The position numbers were made by a program, and so were the translations under genes. From contig JASJCJ010000086.1 of NCBI GenBank assembly GCA_030066045.1, positions 1-32,940 of the forward strand: 32,940 nucleotides of DNA, written 5' to 3'. The DNA is from Calothrix sp. MO_167.B12. GTDB taxonomy: Bacteria > Cyanobacteriota > Cyanobacteriia > Cyanobacteriales > Nostocaceae. Position 1 is the first letter of the stretch. The number at the start of each line of letters is the position of its first letter. The notes beneath the pieces were generated by a model. It worked only from the letters and a program-made list of their open reading frames with translations, was not told where the DNA came from and searched no databases. Shown here piece after piece: positions 15,574 to 22,454 of the stretch.

Positions 15574-17262
15574 TCGAAAACGATTCTCATTATCACTAGT
15601 TTCAACTTCTATCCATGCACTACCATCCGTAGGCGCATCTTTATAGTTATTATGCCAATGGTCAAGACACCATTCCCAGACATTTCCGTGCATATCGTAC
15701 AAACCAAAGGCGTTAGGTGAAAATTGCCCTACAGAAGTAGTTTTTCCCCGATATTCTCCTTTCGGTTCATCTGCATAGGTGGCTTTGGCATAATAATTTG
15801 CTAAATCACCAGTAATATTTTCGCCAAAATGAAATGGTGTAGTAGTATCAGCGCGACAAGCATATTCCCATTCAGCTTCGCTTGGTAAACTGTATATTCT
15901 ACCCGTATATAGGGAAAGTCTGGCACAAAACTCAACTGCATCGTACCAAGATACTTGCTCTACAGGACGGTTATTTCCCTTAAAGTTAGACGGTTCTGGT
16001 TTTATTTCCTGGTTTACCTGGGATAACTGTGCCACAAATCGCCACTGTGCCTGAGTTATAGGATATTTGCTGATAAAAAATGGCTCCACGGTTACTGTAT
16101 GTTGTGGACTCTCACTGTCATAACGTTTTGGTTCATTTTCAGGAGAGCCCATTTCAAAGGTTCCTCCGGGAATTGCTACCATTTCTATTCCCAGTGCTGC
16201 TGGTTCTGGTTGTAAATTATGTAGCTCCTGCTCAAGCCGGGAAGTTTCCTCCTCAATTTGCTTTAACTGACGGCGTAATCTAGAGCGGGTAGAATTAGAG
16301 CCTTCAGAACGCAATCTATATAAAATTGTTTTATGTTCTTCCTGTAATGCATTTAACTCTTCCCTAAGCATTTCTGTTCTAACTGTTTCTTTGTCTCGAG
16401 CATTGCTTATAGAACTTCCTTCTACCACTCCAAGAGGCTCTACAAAATAAAATGCTTGTTTAGGTTCTTTGTTAATTACTTCCCCGCGAGCATTTACCGT
16501 TATTACCTCAAACTCAAAAGATTGTAATTCTTCTTCCAGCTCACTGTCTGGGCTATTACCTAAACTAATAACCGCCACATCATACTCAAAAGGCTCCAGA
16601 GAAACCCCCAACGCTGCGGCTAATTTCATCTCCTCATCTTGAATCGGTTCCCCATCCAGGGTATGCCGTGCCCATTCCAATAACAACGGCTGAAAACCCT
16701 TCTCCGATAATAAATCGGCATAACTCTCTACTAACGCCGCCCATCTAATCCGCTCTTTCCCATCCGTAGAAGCTGTTAACCGTTGCAATTCTTCCTTAAT
16801 AGCATTAATTGCCTCTTCTGCATCTGGACTCAAGTATGCCAAAGCCGTCCACTGTGGACGCTCTCCGAAAACTAAAGCCCGGTGATTACCCTGCAACTGC
16901 AAGCGACTGGTAATGTACTGGGACATAAAATTAGCCAAATCCTTGAGTCGCTGTTCCCCAAATTCATCACACAAATGACGCAGTAACTTATCCCTAGTTT
17001 TCCCTTCCATCTCATATAAGTCATAGCCTACGGGTTGGCATAAACCTGATAACAGCACATCCGCCACTGCATACCAGGGACAATCCGGCATAAAGTTCTC
17101 CCGCAAACAGTAGAGTAAATTTGAAGTGAGTGTTAGGGGAAAAGCAGCATGGTAGGCTAAAAATAGGGTCTTTTCTCCGTAGCGTCTGGCAAAAACCCGA
17201 ATGCGGCGAGTTGTTAAATCTTCTCTGTTGGGATTCTTTGCTGATGGAGATGTCCTTGCCAT
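15433..17262 (-). CDS. Conflict-system protein with C-terminal FGE-like variable domain
   Basis: A 609-residue protein in three parts. Residues about 20-330 form an alpha-rich region with LFLAYHAAFPLTLTSNLLYCLR, WYAVADVLLSGLCQPVGYDLYEM, RDKLLRHL and FGEQRLKDL, sequence I associate with cyanobacterial vWA/SAV_2336-related proteins. A charged coiled coil (about 295-350) follows, then an FGE/SUMF1 domain (about 357-609; MVAIPGGTFEMGSPENE, PITQAQW, RPVEQVSWYDAVEFCARLS, LPSEAEWEYACRA, GNVWEWCLDHWH, RVLRGGSW). The catalytic cysteine pair of true FGE is not in place. The start at 17262 lies 49 nt inside the vWA gene, so the two are probably translated together. The final 47 codons contain the variable core. 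Likely a diversified recognition or effector protein; function inferred. Confidence 0.85.
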   Translation of the reverse strand: MARTSPSAKNPNREDLTTRRIRVFARRYGEKTLFLAYHAAFPLTLTSNLLYCLRENFMPDCPWYAVADVLLSGLCQPVGYDLYEMEGKTRDKLLRHLCDEFGEQRLKDLANFMSQYITSRLQLQGNHRALVFGERPQWTALAYLSPDAEEAINAIKEELQRLTASTDGKERIRWAALVESYADLLSEKGFQPLLLEWARHTLDGEPIQDEEMKLAAALGVSLEPFEYDVAVISLGNSPDSELEEELQSFEFEVITVNARGEVINKEPKQAFYFVEPLGVVEGSSISNARDKETVRTEMLREELNALQEEHKTILYRLRSEGSNSTRSRLRRQLKQIEEETSRLEQELHNLQPEPAALGIEMVAIPGGTFEMGSPENEPKRYDSESPQHTVTVEPFFISKYPITQAQWRFVAQLSQVNQEIKPEPSNFKGNNRPVEQVSWYDAVEFCARLSLYTGRIYSLPSEAEWEYACRADTTTPFHFGENITGDLANYYAKATYADEPKGEYRGKTTSVGQFSPNAFGLYDMHGNVWEWCLDHWHNNYKDAPTDGSAWIEVETSDNENRFRVLRGGSWLSTPENCRCAYRLRRNPDDAFSNVGLRVVCGGRSPRTLV

Positions 17263-18356
17263 GTTTGAATTAAAATTTCCTGGGGATTTTCTCTTGTCGC
17301 GGTTTGTAAACTAGTAGGCTCATACGTTAACATTTTGCCATGTAATATCCCATCAATTGTCCAAGCTGAGGTTTGTTCCCATCGTTGGGGTGGCAGAGGA
17401 TTCAGCCAAATTAGTTGGCGAATACAGGGGGATAATGCTGTCAAAAACTTGGATATGCCCTCAATGCGTTCTTGGCTGTAAGTGTTGGTTGCTGCTCCGC
17501 CATCGCTGAAAATTAGGGCGATTGTCCGGTTTCTATGTAATTTTGGCAACAGATTACTGAGTGGTTCAGCTTGGGAAGGGCGATACCAATGGTAAACATA
17601 TTCCCCCGGATAGTTGGTAAACCGATAGATTTGGGCAGGGGTAATTCTAGATTCTGTAATTGCTTGAATAAAGGGTCTAAAAGCAGGGAAAAATGGCACC
17701 ATTGCCGGACTATCATCAATTAACAGCAACAGTTCAGTTCGGCGGATTCTTACTGGACGCATTACCACATCAGTAAAAAGTCCTTCCCGTTCAATTTGGT
17801 AAAGGGTTGCTTCAATATCCAATTCATAGTCCCAACCAATCCGTACAGGTTTTCGTAGCAAACGCCAAGCTACTTGCACATCTTGCAACTTAATGGGGAA
17901 GTCTGTGGGAATAAAATGAAAATTCTTCCTAGCATCCTCAAAGTTTGTGGAGGTTGACGGATTTTGCATAGCTACGGGAACTTGCACTTCACCCGTTGTT
18001 TGATTTGATGGAGATTGTCGCCTCCTGGGTGGAATTTTGGGTAAATTCGCCGGCGGTTTTACAGAATCGGTGGAGCTAGTTTTTGTGGCTTTTGGGGTTG
18101 GTGGTGTGGGCATCTTGGCGTGATGCTGTTGGATATAGTTGTCAAAGATGCGCTCAAAAACACTGGCATCATAATTAGGGCTGGGTTTAACCCACAATAA
18201 TCGGCATACCCGCTTGATATCTTCCCATCCACCTAAACCATACCCCTGAGCAATTGCTTGTCGCAATAACTCATACTGTTCCAGGGTTAGAGCCATTCCA
18301 GCTGTTCGTAACTCTTGAAATAGGTCTAATAATAATGAGTCGAGTGGTGCTGCCAT
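17214..18356 (-). CDS. vWA (CoxE-like, SAV_2336-related) protein
   Basis: This 380-residue protein has an N-terminal CoxE-like helical segment (LFQELRTAGMALTLEQYELL, then GYGLGGWEDIKRVCRLLWV, about 12-56), a Pro/Ser/Thr-rich linker (about 82-140) and a von Willebrand A fold (about 205-335). The metal site is partly kept: LLLIDDSPA (Asp214, Ser216, with Ala in place of the last Ser of DxSxS) and FSDGG (Asp285). vWA proteins of this type work with MoxR AAA+ ATPases. Here MoxR is encoded upstream on the same strand, separated by a transposon island, and the FGE-domain gene starts inside the 3' end of this one. An adaptor or threshold role in a conflict system is inferred. Confidence 0.82.
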   Translation of the reverse strand: MAAPLDSLLLDLFQELRTAGMALTLEQYELLRQAIAQGYGLGGWEDIKRVCRLLWVKPSPNYDASVFERIFDNYIQQHHAKMPTPPTPKATKTSSTDSVKPPANLPKIPPRRRQSPSNQTTGEVQVPVAMQNPSTSTNFEDARKNFHFIPTDFPIKLQDVQVAWRLLRKPVRIGWDYELDIEATLYQIEREGLFTDVVMRPVRIRRTELLLLIDDSPAMVPFFPAFRPFIQAITESRITPAQIYRFTNYPGEYVYHWYRPSQAEPLSNLLPKLHRNRTIALIFSDGGAATNTYSQERIEGISKFLTALSPCIRQLIWLNPLPPQRWEQTSAWTIDGILHGKMLTYEPTSLQTATRENPQEILIQTWQGHLHQQRIPTEKI

Positions 18357-18432
18357 GTTTGGGGTGAGGATATTTTGGAATTTAGGGCGGGGAAAATCAA
18401 CAAAGGGTCAACCCAACAAAGGGCGGGGAAAA

Positions 18433-18529
18433 CCAACAAAGGGCGGGGAAACCCCGCCCCTACGGGTTAATTATGTGTTGCATTGATTTTCAAATTTTTA
18501 TGTGGTGGGGTGTTTGGGGATTTAGGGCG
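18433..18529. repeat. 97-bp duplicated segment, first copy
   Basis: Repeated at 18617-18713 with two mismatches and no gaps, 184 bp away. It combines a GGGGAAACCCCGCCCC hairpin with an AT-rich TTAATTATGTGTTGCATTG piece and the motif GTGGTGGGGTGTTTGGGG. Confidence 0.85.
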
Positions 18530-18616
18530 CGGAAAACCAACAATGGACGGGTTAACTATTAAAAGGGTGGGGAAAATCAACAGAGGGCGGGTTAACCATT
18601 AAAAGGGCGGGGAAAC

Positions 18617-18713
18617 CCAACAAAGGGCGGGGAAACCCCGCCCCTACGGGTTAATTATGTGTTGCATTGGTTTTCAAATTTTGATGTGGTGGGGTGTTTG
18701 GGGATTTAGGGCG
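18617..18713. repeat. 97-bp duplicated segment, second copy
   Basis: Second copy of 18433-18529. The close identity implies a recent local duplication. Confidence 0.85.
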
Positions 18714-18760
18714 AGGAAACCATTAAAAGGGTGGGGTTTACCCAACAATGGGCGAGTCAA

Positions 18761-18904
18761 CCAACCATTAAAAGGGCGGGGAAACCAATCATTAAAAGGG
18801 CGGGGAAACCAATCATTAAAAGGGCGGGGAAACCAATCATTAAAAGGGCGGGGAAACCAACCATTAAAAGGGCGGGGAAACCAACCATTAAAAGGGCGGG
18901 GAAA
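18761..18904. repeat. 24-bp tandem repeat, six units
   Basis: Six consecutive units begin at 18761, 18785, 18809, 18833, 18857 and 18881. They differ only in CCAACC versus CCAATC at the start; every unit ends ATTAAAAGGGCGGGGAAA. Because 24 is a multiple of three, all six frames stay open across it, producing spurious reading frames. The last 17 bases overlap the 3' end of the RAYT gene. Confidence 0.92.
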
Positions 18905-19592
18905 CCCCGCCCCTACGGGGGTTATACAAATCTTTGTTCCAACGCTGGGGATTGGTGGCAATGTATTGACGCATTATATGTAATGCTTTCTCTGTGCGAA
19001 TAATGCGATCATAAAAATTCCGTTGCCATATCCTTTGTCCGGGAGTTTCATCAATTTGATTAATGATTTTGGTTGTTCGGTATTTATAATATGCAACAAT
19101 TTGTCCCAAAGTGGTTTTCCCCTTCCGTAGGGGCGGGGTTTCCCCGCCCGATGGGGTTTCCCCACCCATTGTTGAGGAAACCTCACCCATTGTTGGGGTT
19201 TTCCCCTTCCGTAGGGGCGGGGTTTCCCCGCCCATTATTGGGGTTTCCCCGCCCATTATTGGGGTTTCCCCGCCCATTGTTGGGGTTTCCCCGCCCATTG
19301 TTGAGGTTTCAGCAATATTTTTATCTTCAATGAAGATAATGCCGTGGATATGATTGGGCATAAGGATAAATTGATCTAATTCAACATTGGGAAAATGGTG
19401 GGAAATTTCTAGCCAAAATACAGACGCAATCATACCCCGAACAGTAAATTGAATTTCCCCATTTATCAATTCACCTAAATTGCATTCCTTGTGCTGGGTG
19501 CAGATGGTAATAAAATACGCTCCTGGTTGTGAATAATCATATTCCCGCAGGCGAATTGATTGGCGATTGTGAATATAGAGGTTGTATTTCAC
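18888..19592 (-). CDS. REP-associated tyrosine transposase (RAYT, Y1/HUH family)
   Basis: A single-strand DNA transposase of the IS200-like Y1 superfamily. Family segments are NRQSIRLREYDYSQPGAYFITICT, LMPNHIHGIIFI with the HUH-type HxH, AYYKYRTTKIINQ with candidate catalytic tyrosines, and RIWQRNFYDRIIRTEKALHIMRQYI (each a known family block). The family normally starts close before IHxRRSIRL, so I chose GTG at 19592 (MKYNLYIHNR, 234 residues); the frame is open to 19652. Between the HxH and Tyr blocks lies about 64 residues of low-complexity repeats (GGETP-IM, PPLRKGKT) encoded by REP sequence at 19113-19304, and the C-terminus ends in REP sequence (RRGGVSPPF). Activity is uncertain because of these insertions. 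Confidence 0.82.
   Translation of the reverse strand: MKYNLYIHNRQSIRLREYDYSQPGAYFITICTQHKECNLGELINGEIQFTVRGMIASVFWLEISHHFPNVELDQFILMPNHIHGIIFIEDKNIAETSTMGGETPTMGGETPIMGGETPIMGGETPPLRKGKTPTMGEVSSTMGGETPSGGETPPLRKGKTTLGQIVAYYKYRTTKIINQIDETPGQRIWQRNFYDRIIRTEKALHIMRQYIATNPQRWNKDLYNPRRGGVSPPF
19113..19304 (-). repeat. In-frame REP repeats inside the RAYT gene
   Basis: Units of GGGGTTTCCCCGCCCATTATT (21 bp, with minor variants) alternate with CCTTCCGTAGGGGCGGGG blocks. Units of 21 bp keep the frame and encode runs of GGETPIM. The same core forms the palindromes around the gene. Confidence 0.85.
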
Positions 19593-19795
19593 GATAGATG
19601 CAGAATTATGGAGTAATGGGGTGCGGGATGTGATATCAATTTGAAAAAACAATGGGACACATTAGAAGGGGTGGGAAACCCAACGAAACAAAGCAAAGGG
19701 TGGGTTAACCCAACAAAATAAAACAAAACAAAGGGCGGGGAAACCCCGCCCCTACATCTGTTGTAAACATTTTTTTATTTGGTGTCAGCTTGACA

Positions 19796-20827
19796 TCAAT
19801 TGCTTTTTCTTTCCCGGTACAAATCTTGGTCTTGCTTGGTTTTCAATAATGTTCCTAATAAGGGTAATTTGTTCGATAAATTTTCCAAATCTTTTAATGC
19901 TTGGCTAATATCCTCTCTCTTTAAAAGAGCAGTGAGAAACTCGATAAATTCACTGGTTCCTGGTGGTCTACTTCCAGGGACATTTTCTAATGTTTCACGA
20001 ATTTTATAGAAGCGGTCTATTGCTTGATTAACTAATTTTTGTTTATCCTTTTTAAATTTACCAAATCGGATATTTATAATTTTCTGTAATTCCCCTTTCT
20101 CTTGGTCTGGAAATTTGACAAAAAAGTACAGGCAGCGACGAAGAAAAGGTTCTGGTAACGGCTTTTCACGATTGCTAGTAATAAAAACAATTGGTTTGTG
20201 CTTGGGAGTAGGAAAAGATTCTCCTGTTTCTGGTACTTCAAAACGCAATTCTTCTAACTCAAGTAATAAATCATTAGCAAAATCACTGTCAGCTTTGTCA
20301 ATTTCATCAATCAATAAAATAGGACGATAATTATGTTCTTGTAATGCTTGACCTAGTTCTCCAAATTTGCGATAAGTTCTCTTGTCCTGTAATCTATTTT
20401 TTAAATCTCCAGTTTCTACAATCCCTAGAAAATCTTGCAATCGTTGGGGGTCAGTTCCCATTAATTGGGCATCACGCAATCTAGCAATAGCGTCATAACT
20501 GTAAAGCCCATCACGGGCGCGGGTAGTAGATTTAATATTCCAAATATAGTAATCCCACCACTTTTTTTCTTCCTGGTTATTCTGCTGATTTTGCAGGTAT
20601 TTTTGGGTAAACTCATAGGCAACTGCACTAGCCAAATGAGTTTTACCACAACCTGGTTCCCCTTCTAATAGTAATGGCCGCTCCAGTGCGATCGCTAAGT
20701 TAACTGCCTCTTTTAAATCATCACTGGGTAAATAGGGATAATATATTCGTTTCTTAGGGTCTTCAGTCCCAGTTTCAGGTTGATAATCTCCCGTATATTG
20801 ATAATTTATTTCTTGATTATTGCTCAT
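19796..20827 (-). CDS. MoxR-family AAA+ ATPase
   Basis: A 343-residue ATPase with Walker A LLLEGEPGCGKTHLA (about 52-66), Walker B ILLIDEIDKADSDFANDLLLEL, sensor I IVFITSNREKPLPEPF and the following arginine finger FLRRCLYFFVKFPD. These ATPases act as chaperones that remodel partners through a vWA protein. I start it at the ATG at 20827 because it overlaps the upstream stop codon (TAATG) and has GGAAG about 8 nt before it; a TTG at 20842 would add five residues. The partner vWA gene is the next conserved gene downstream, beyond the RAYT island. In this setting it probably acts as an NTP-dependent gate for a conflict response. Confidence 0.9.
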   Translation of the reverse strand: MSNNQEINYQYTGDYQPETGTEDPKKRIYYPYLPSDDLKEAVNLAIALERPLLLEGEPGCGKTHLASAVAYEFTQKYLQNQQNNQEEKKWWDYYIWNIKSTTRARDGLYSYDAIARLRDAQLMGTDPQRLQDFLGIVETGDLKNRLQDKRTYRKFGELGQALQEHNYRPILLIDEIDKADSDFANDLLLELEELRFEVPETGESFPTPKHKPIVFITSNREKPLPEPFLRRCLYFFVKFPDQEKGELQKIINIRFGKFKKDKQKLVNQAIDRFYKIRETLENVPGSRPPGTSEFIEFLTALLKREDISQALKDLENLSNKLPLLGTLLKTKQDQDLYRERKSN

Positions 20828-21927
20828 TATACTAACTTCCAATAGCGTTCAATTTCTGTAATATCATCTTCAATTTGGAATACACTTTCACATATTTCTT
20901 CCAGCCTGCGATCGGGTTCTTTTGCTAAATATGGAATTTTATTACTTACGAATGATTGCACATCAAAACCTCTTTGATTAAGCTCTTCATAAACTTGATT
21001 ATTATTCAACCAAAATTCTACTTCATTATCTGAAATTTCTTCTAATAATTTCAATGGAATAATCTTGTATTTAATTTCGCTATAACTATTATCATTATTA
21101 TCATTATTTAACACAGTATATCTATCCGTTCCTACTAATAAAAAAATCAGATGTGACCTAAATGAACGGTTTGGTATGGAATTAACTTTATTTACTAAAG
21201 TTGACCAGAAATTATATAAATGAACTTGTTCCGAACCTAAAGAACTAAAGCCATCAATAACAATAATTACGGACTTTGTTTTACAAAATTCCGCCAACCT
21301 TTGAATTACTGTTTCACGGTTGAGATTATCTTCTGAATCCAACTTTTTGAATTCTTTCCAAAAATTATTAAAATTAATTCTTACTTCTAGATTAATTTTT
21401 ATGGAAAATTTTTCCGCGTTCCCAAAATCCTGTATGCATTTTGCTAAACGGTATACCAACCAATTTTGAAGAATTTTTTTATTCGCTTGAACCAGAAAAA
21501 CTCCTCCTTTGTGGCATCTTATTGTGTTTCTAAATTTCTCTTCCTGCTCTGCACAGTTCAATAAACATAGAAGTTCTGCGACTTTATGATTAACGTTTAT
21601 CGCCGGGTTTTTATTTTGTCGTGAAACTTGAGGCTTTTCTGAATGATGTGGTTTAGGTTTTTTTTCTGCTTTCTTGAAATCATCATCCTCTAAATCTATG
21701 CCGAGACAGGAAAATAATTCGTCTAGAGATTTATGAGTTACTGCTTTGCACTCTTGAGGATTTAATATTTTTGAAATAACGGCACGATCTTTTCCACTGA
21801 GTAATGCCAATTCACTGGCGTTAGGTCCATTTGGATACTTTTCTGCTAAGGCTTTACTTAGCTTCTCTCTACCACTTTCAGTTAATATGCAGCTTTTCTT
21901 ATTTTTCCCAGACTCTTGCACAGGCAT
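20827..21927 (-). CDS. HTH-like plus inactive STAND-like protein
   Basis: 366 residues. The first ~85 (TESGREKLSKALAEKY, ASELALLSGKDRAVISKIL, THKSLDELFSCLGIDLEDDDF) look like the helix-turn-helix-like N-terminal domain common in cyanobacterial STAND proteins. After a basic linker (about 86-110), LLNCAEQEEKFRNTI and GGVFLVQANKKILQNWLVYRL (the latter at 141-161, 21 positions read as two blocks) align with a STAND NTPase, but the Walker A Gly-Lys-Ser/Thr is gone, while VIIVIDGFSSL keeps a Walker B-like strand. This fits the inactive STAND (iSTAND) class. AGGTG lies 5 nt before the ATG. First gene of the minus-strand operon; it probably senses or transmits a signal to the MoxR pair. Confidence 0.72.
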   Translation of the reverse strand: MPVQESGKNKKSCILTESGREKLSKALAEKYPNGPNASELALLSGKDRAVISKILNPQECKAVTHKSLDELFSCLGIDLEDDDFKKAEKKPKPHHSEKPQVSRQNKNPAINVNHKVAELLCLLNCAEQEEKFRNTIRCHKGGVFLVQANKKILQNWLVYRLAKCIQDFGNAEKFSIKINLEVRINFNNFWKEFKKLDSEDNLNRETVIQRLAEFCKTKSVIIVIDGFSSLGSEQVHLYNFWSTLVNKVNSIPNRSFRSHLIFLLVGTDRYTVLNNDNNDNSYSEIKYKIIPLKLLEEISDNEVEFWLNNNQVYEELNQRGFDVQSFVSNKIPYLAKEPDRRLEEICESVFQIEDDITEIERYWKLV

Positions 21928-21937
21928 TTACACCTAA

Positions 21938-21951
21938 GATGCTGATGATCC
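21938..21951 (-). promoter_or_regulatory. Candidate operator half A
   Basis: Read on the minus strand this is GGATCATCAGCATC. It matches GGATCATCGTCATT at 22060-22073 on the plus strand at 11 of 14 positions, so the two face each other across the divergent intergenic region. It sits just before the ribosome site of the iSTAND-like gene. Confidence 0.35.
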
Positions 21952-22059
21952 GCAATACACCAAAAAAGATCAGCACTAGGGTCTTATTATAGAGCATCAT
22001 GTCGAAAAGTTTACTGAAACTGAGTTGTAGCCACTGATGAAAAATTTTTCTTAAGTTGT

Positions 22060-22080
22060 GGATCATCGTCATTGATCATC
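22060..22080 (+). promoter_or_regulatory. Candidate operator half B
   Basis: GGATCATCGTCATT is followed directly by a second GATCATC (22074-22080). Together with 21938-21951 it gives three GATCATC motifs in the 233-nt divergent region, which could bind a shared regulator. Confidence 0.35.
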
Positions 22081-22160
22081 AACAATAGTCAGCTTTCTTA
22101 CCCATACATTAGTGAGTATCAACAGAAACAAACTTTATCAACTCACTTCTGGAAAAAACT

Positions 22161-22454
22161 ATGTCTAATCAAGCCAATGAATTTAACCCGAACAACAGTT
22201 TCTTGCAAGAGCGTATTCGCCAAGCAAGGTTAGCTTTTAATGTATTGTTAGGAGCAACAGTATTAAGTGGCATTGTCAGTTTCACTGGTGTAGGTCTTTT
22301 ACTCTCAGAGCAGGTTTCTGAGGGAACTATTACCACCATCGGAGGATTAATCTCTAATGCGGCTTTCGCCAAAATGGCTAAGGATGCCAATGACCGCTTA
22401 GATAAAGCGATGAAAGAAACAGACGAAGAAGATGAAGAAGATAAAGTAAAATAA
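22161..22454 (+). CDS. Small two-TM protein, TRADD-N-associated membrane domain type
   Basis: A 97-residue protein: a short polar N-terminus, RIRQARLAFNVLLGATVLSGIVSFTGVGLLLS (first membrane segment, quoted in parts), a short turn with EGTITT, a second hydrophobic stretch GGLISNAAFAKM, then AKDANDRLDKAM and a very acidic tail (ETDEEDEEDKVK). This layout and the RLAFN, EGTITT and AKDANDRLDK blocks match the cyanobacterial TRADD-N-associated two-TM domain as I recall it. That family is found with bacterial death-domain-like conflict systems. It is transcribed away from the iSTAND-MoxR operon across a shared 233-nt region, so it may be the membrane-acting partner; this is inference. Confidence 0.7.
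   Translation: MSNQANEFNPNNSFLQERIRQARLAFNVLLGATVLSGIVSFTGVGLLLSEQVSEGTITTIGGLISNAAFAKMAKDANDRLDKAMKETDEEDEEDKVK

Larger units (their letters stand above)
18357..19795. mobile_element. RAYT/REP island between MoxR and vWA genes
   Basis: The interval between the vWA start and the MoxR stop is filled with GGGGCGGGG/CCCCGCCCC palindromes, repeats of AAAGGGCGGGGAAACC, and one RAYT transposase gene. At least four full or near-full GGGGAAACCCCGCCCC hairpins are present (about 18444-18462, 18628-18647, 18896-18915 and 19735-19754). Pieces resembling the TACCAATT MITE (ATTTGAAAAAACAATG at about 19638) lie among them. In related loci MoxR and vWA genes are usually adjacent, so this is probably an insertion, though loss of the same operon arrangement elsewhere cannot be excluded. 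Confidence 0.75.

Noticed and set aside
15252-15605. Open frame of 117 codons on the minus strand
   Set aside because: It is a shifted frame over the FGE-domain gene end and the MITE; composition is not protein-like.
13407-17262. DGR reverse transcriptase within the locus
   Set aside because: No frame with the reverse-transcriptase YxDD-type motif is present around the variable regions or elsewhere in the window.
18433-18904. CRISPR-like array
   Set aside because: Units are contiguous 24-mers without unique spacers and no cas genes are present; it is a tandem REP expansion.
18657-19003. Overlapping open frames with KPIIKRAG or RGNQSLKG repeats
   Set aside because: They exist only because the 24-bp tandem repeat keeps all frames open; no starts or family similarity.
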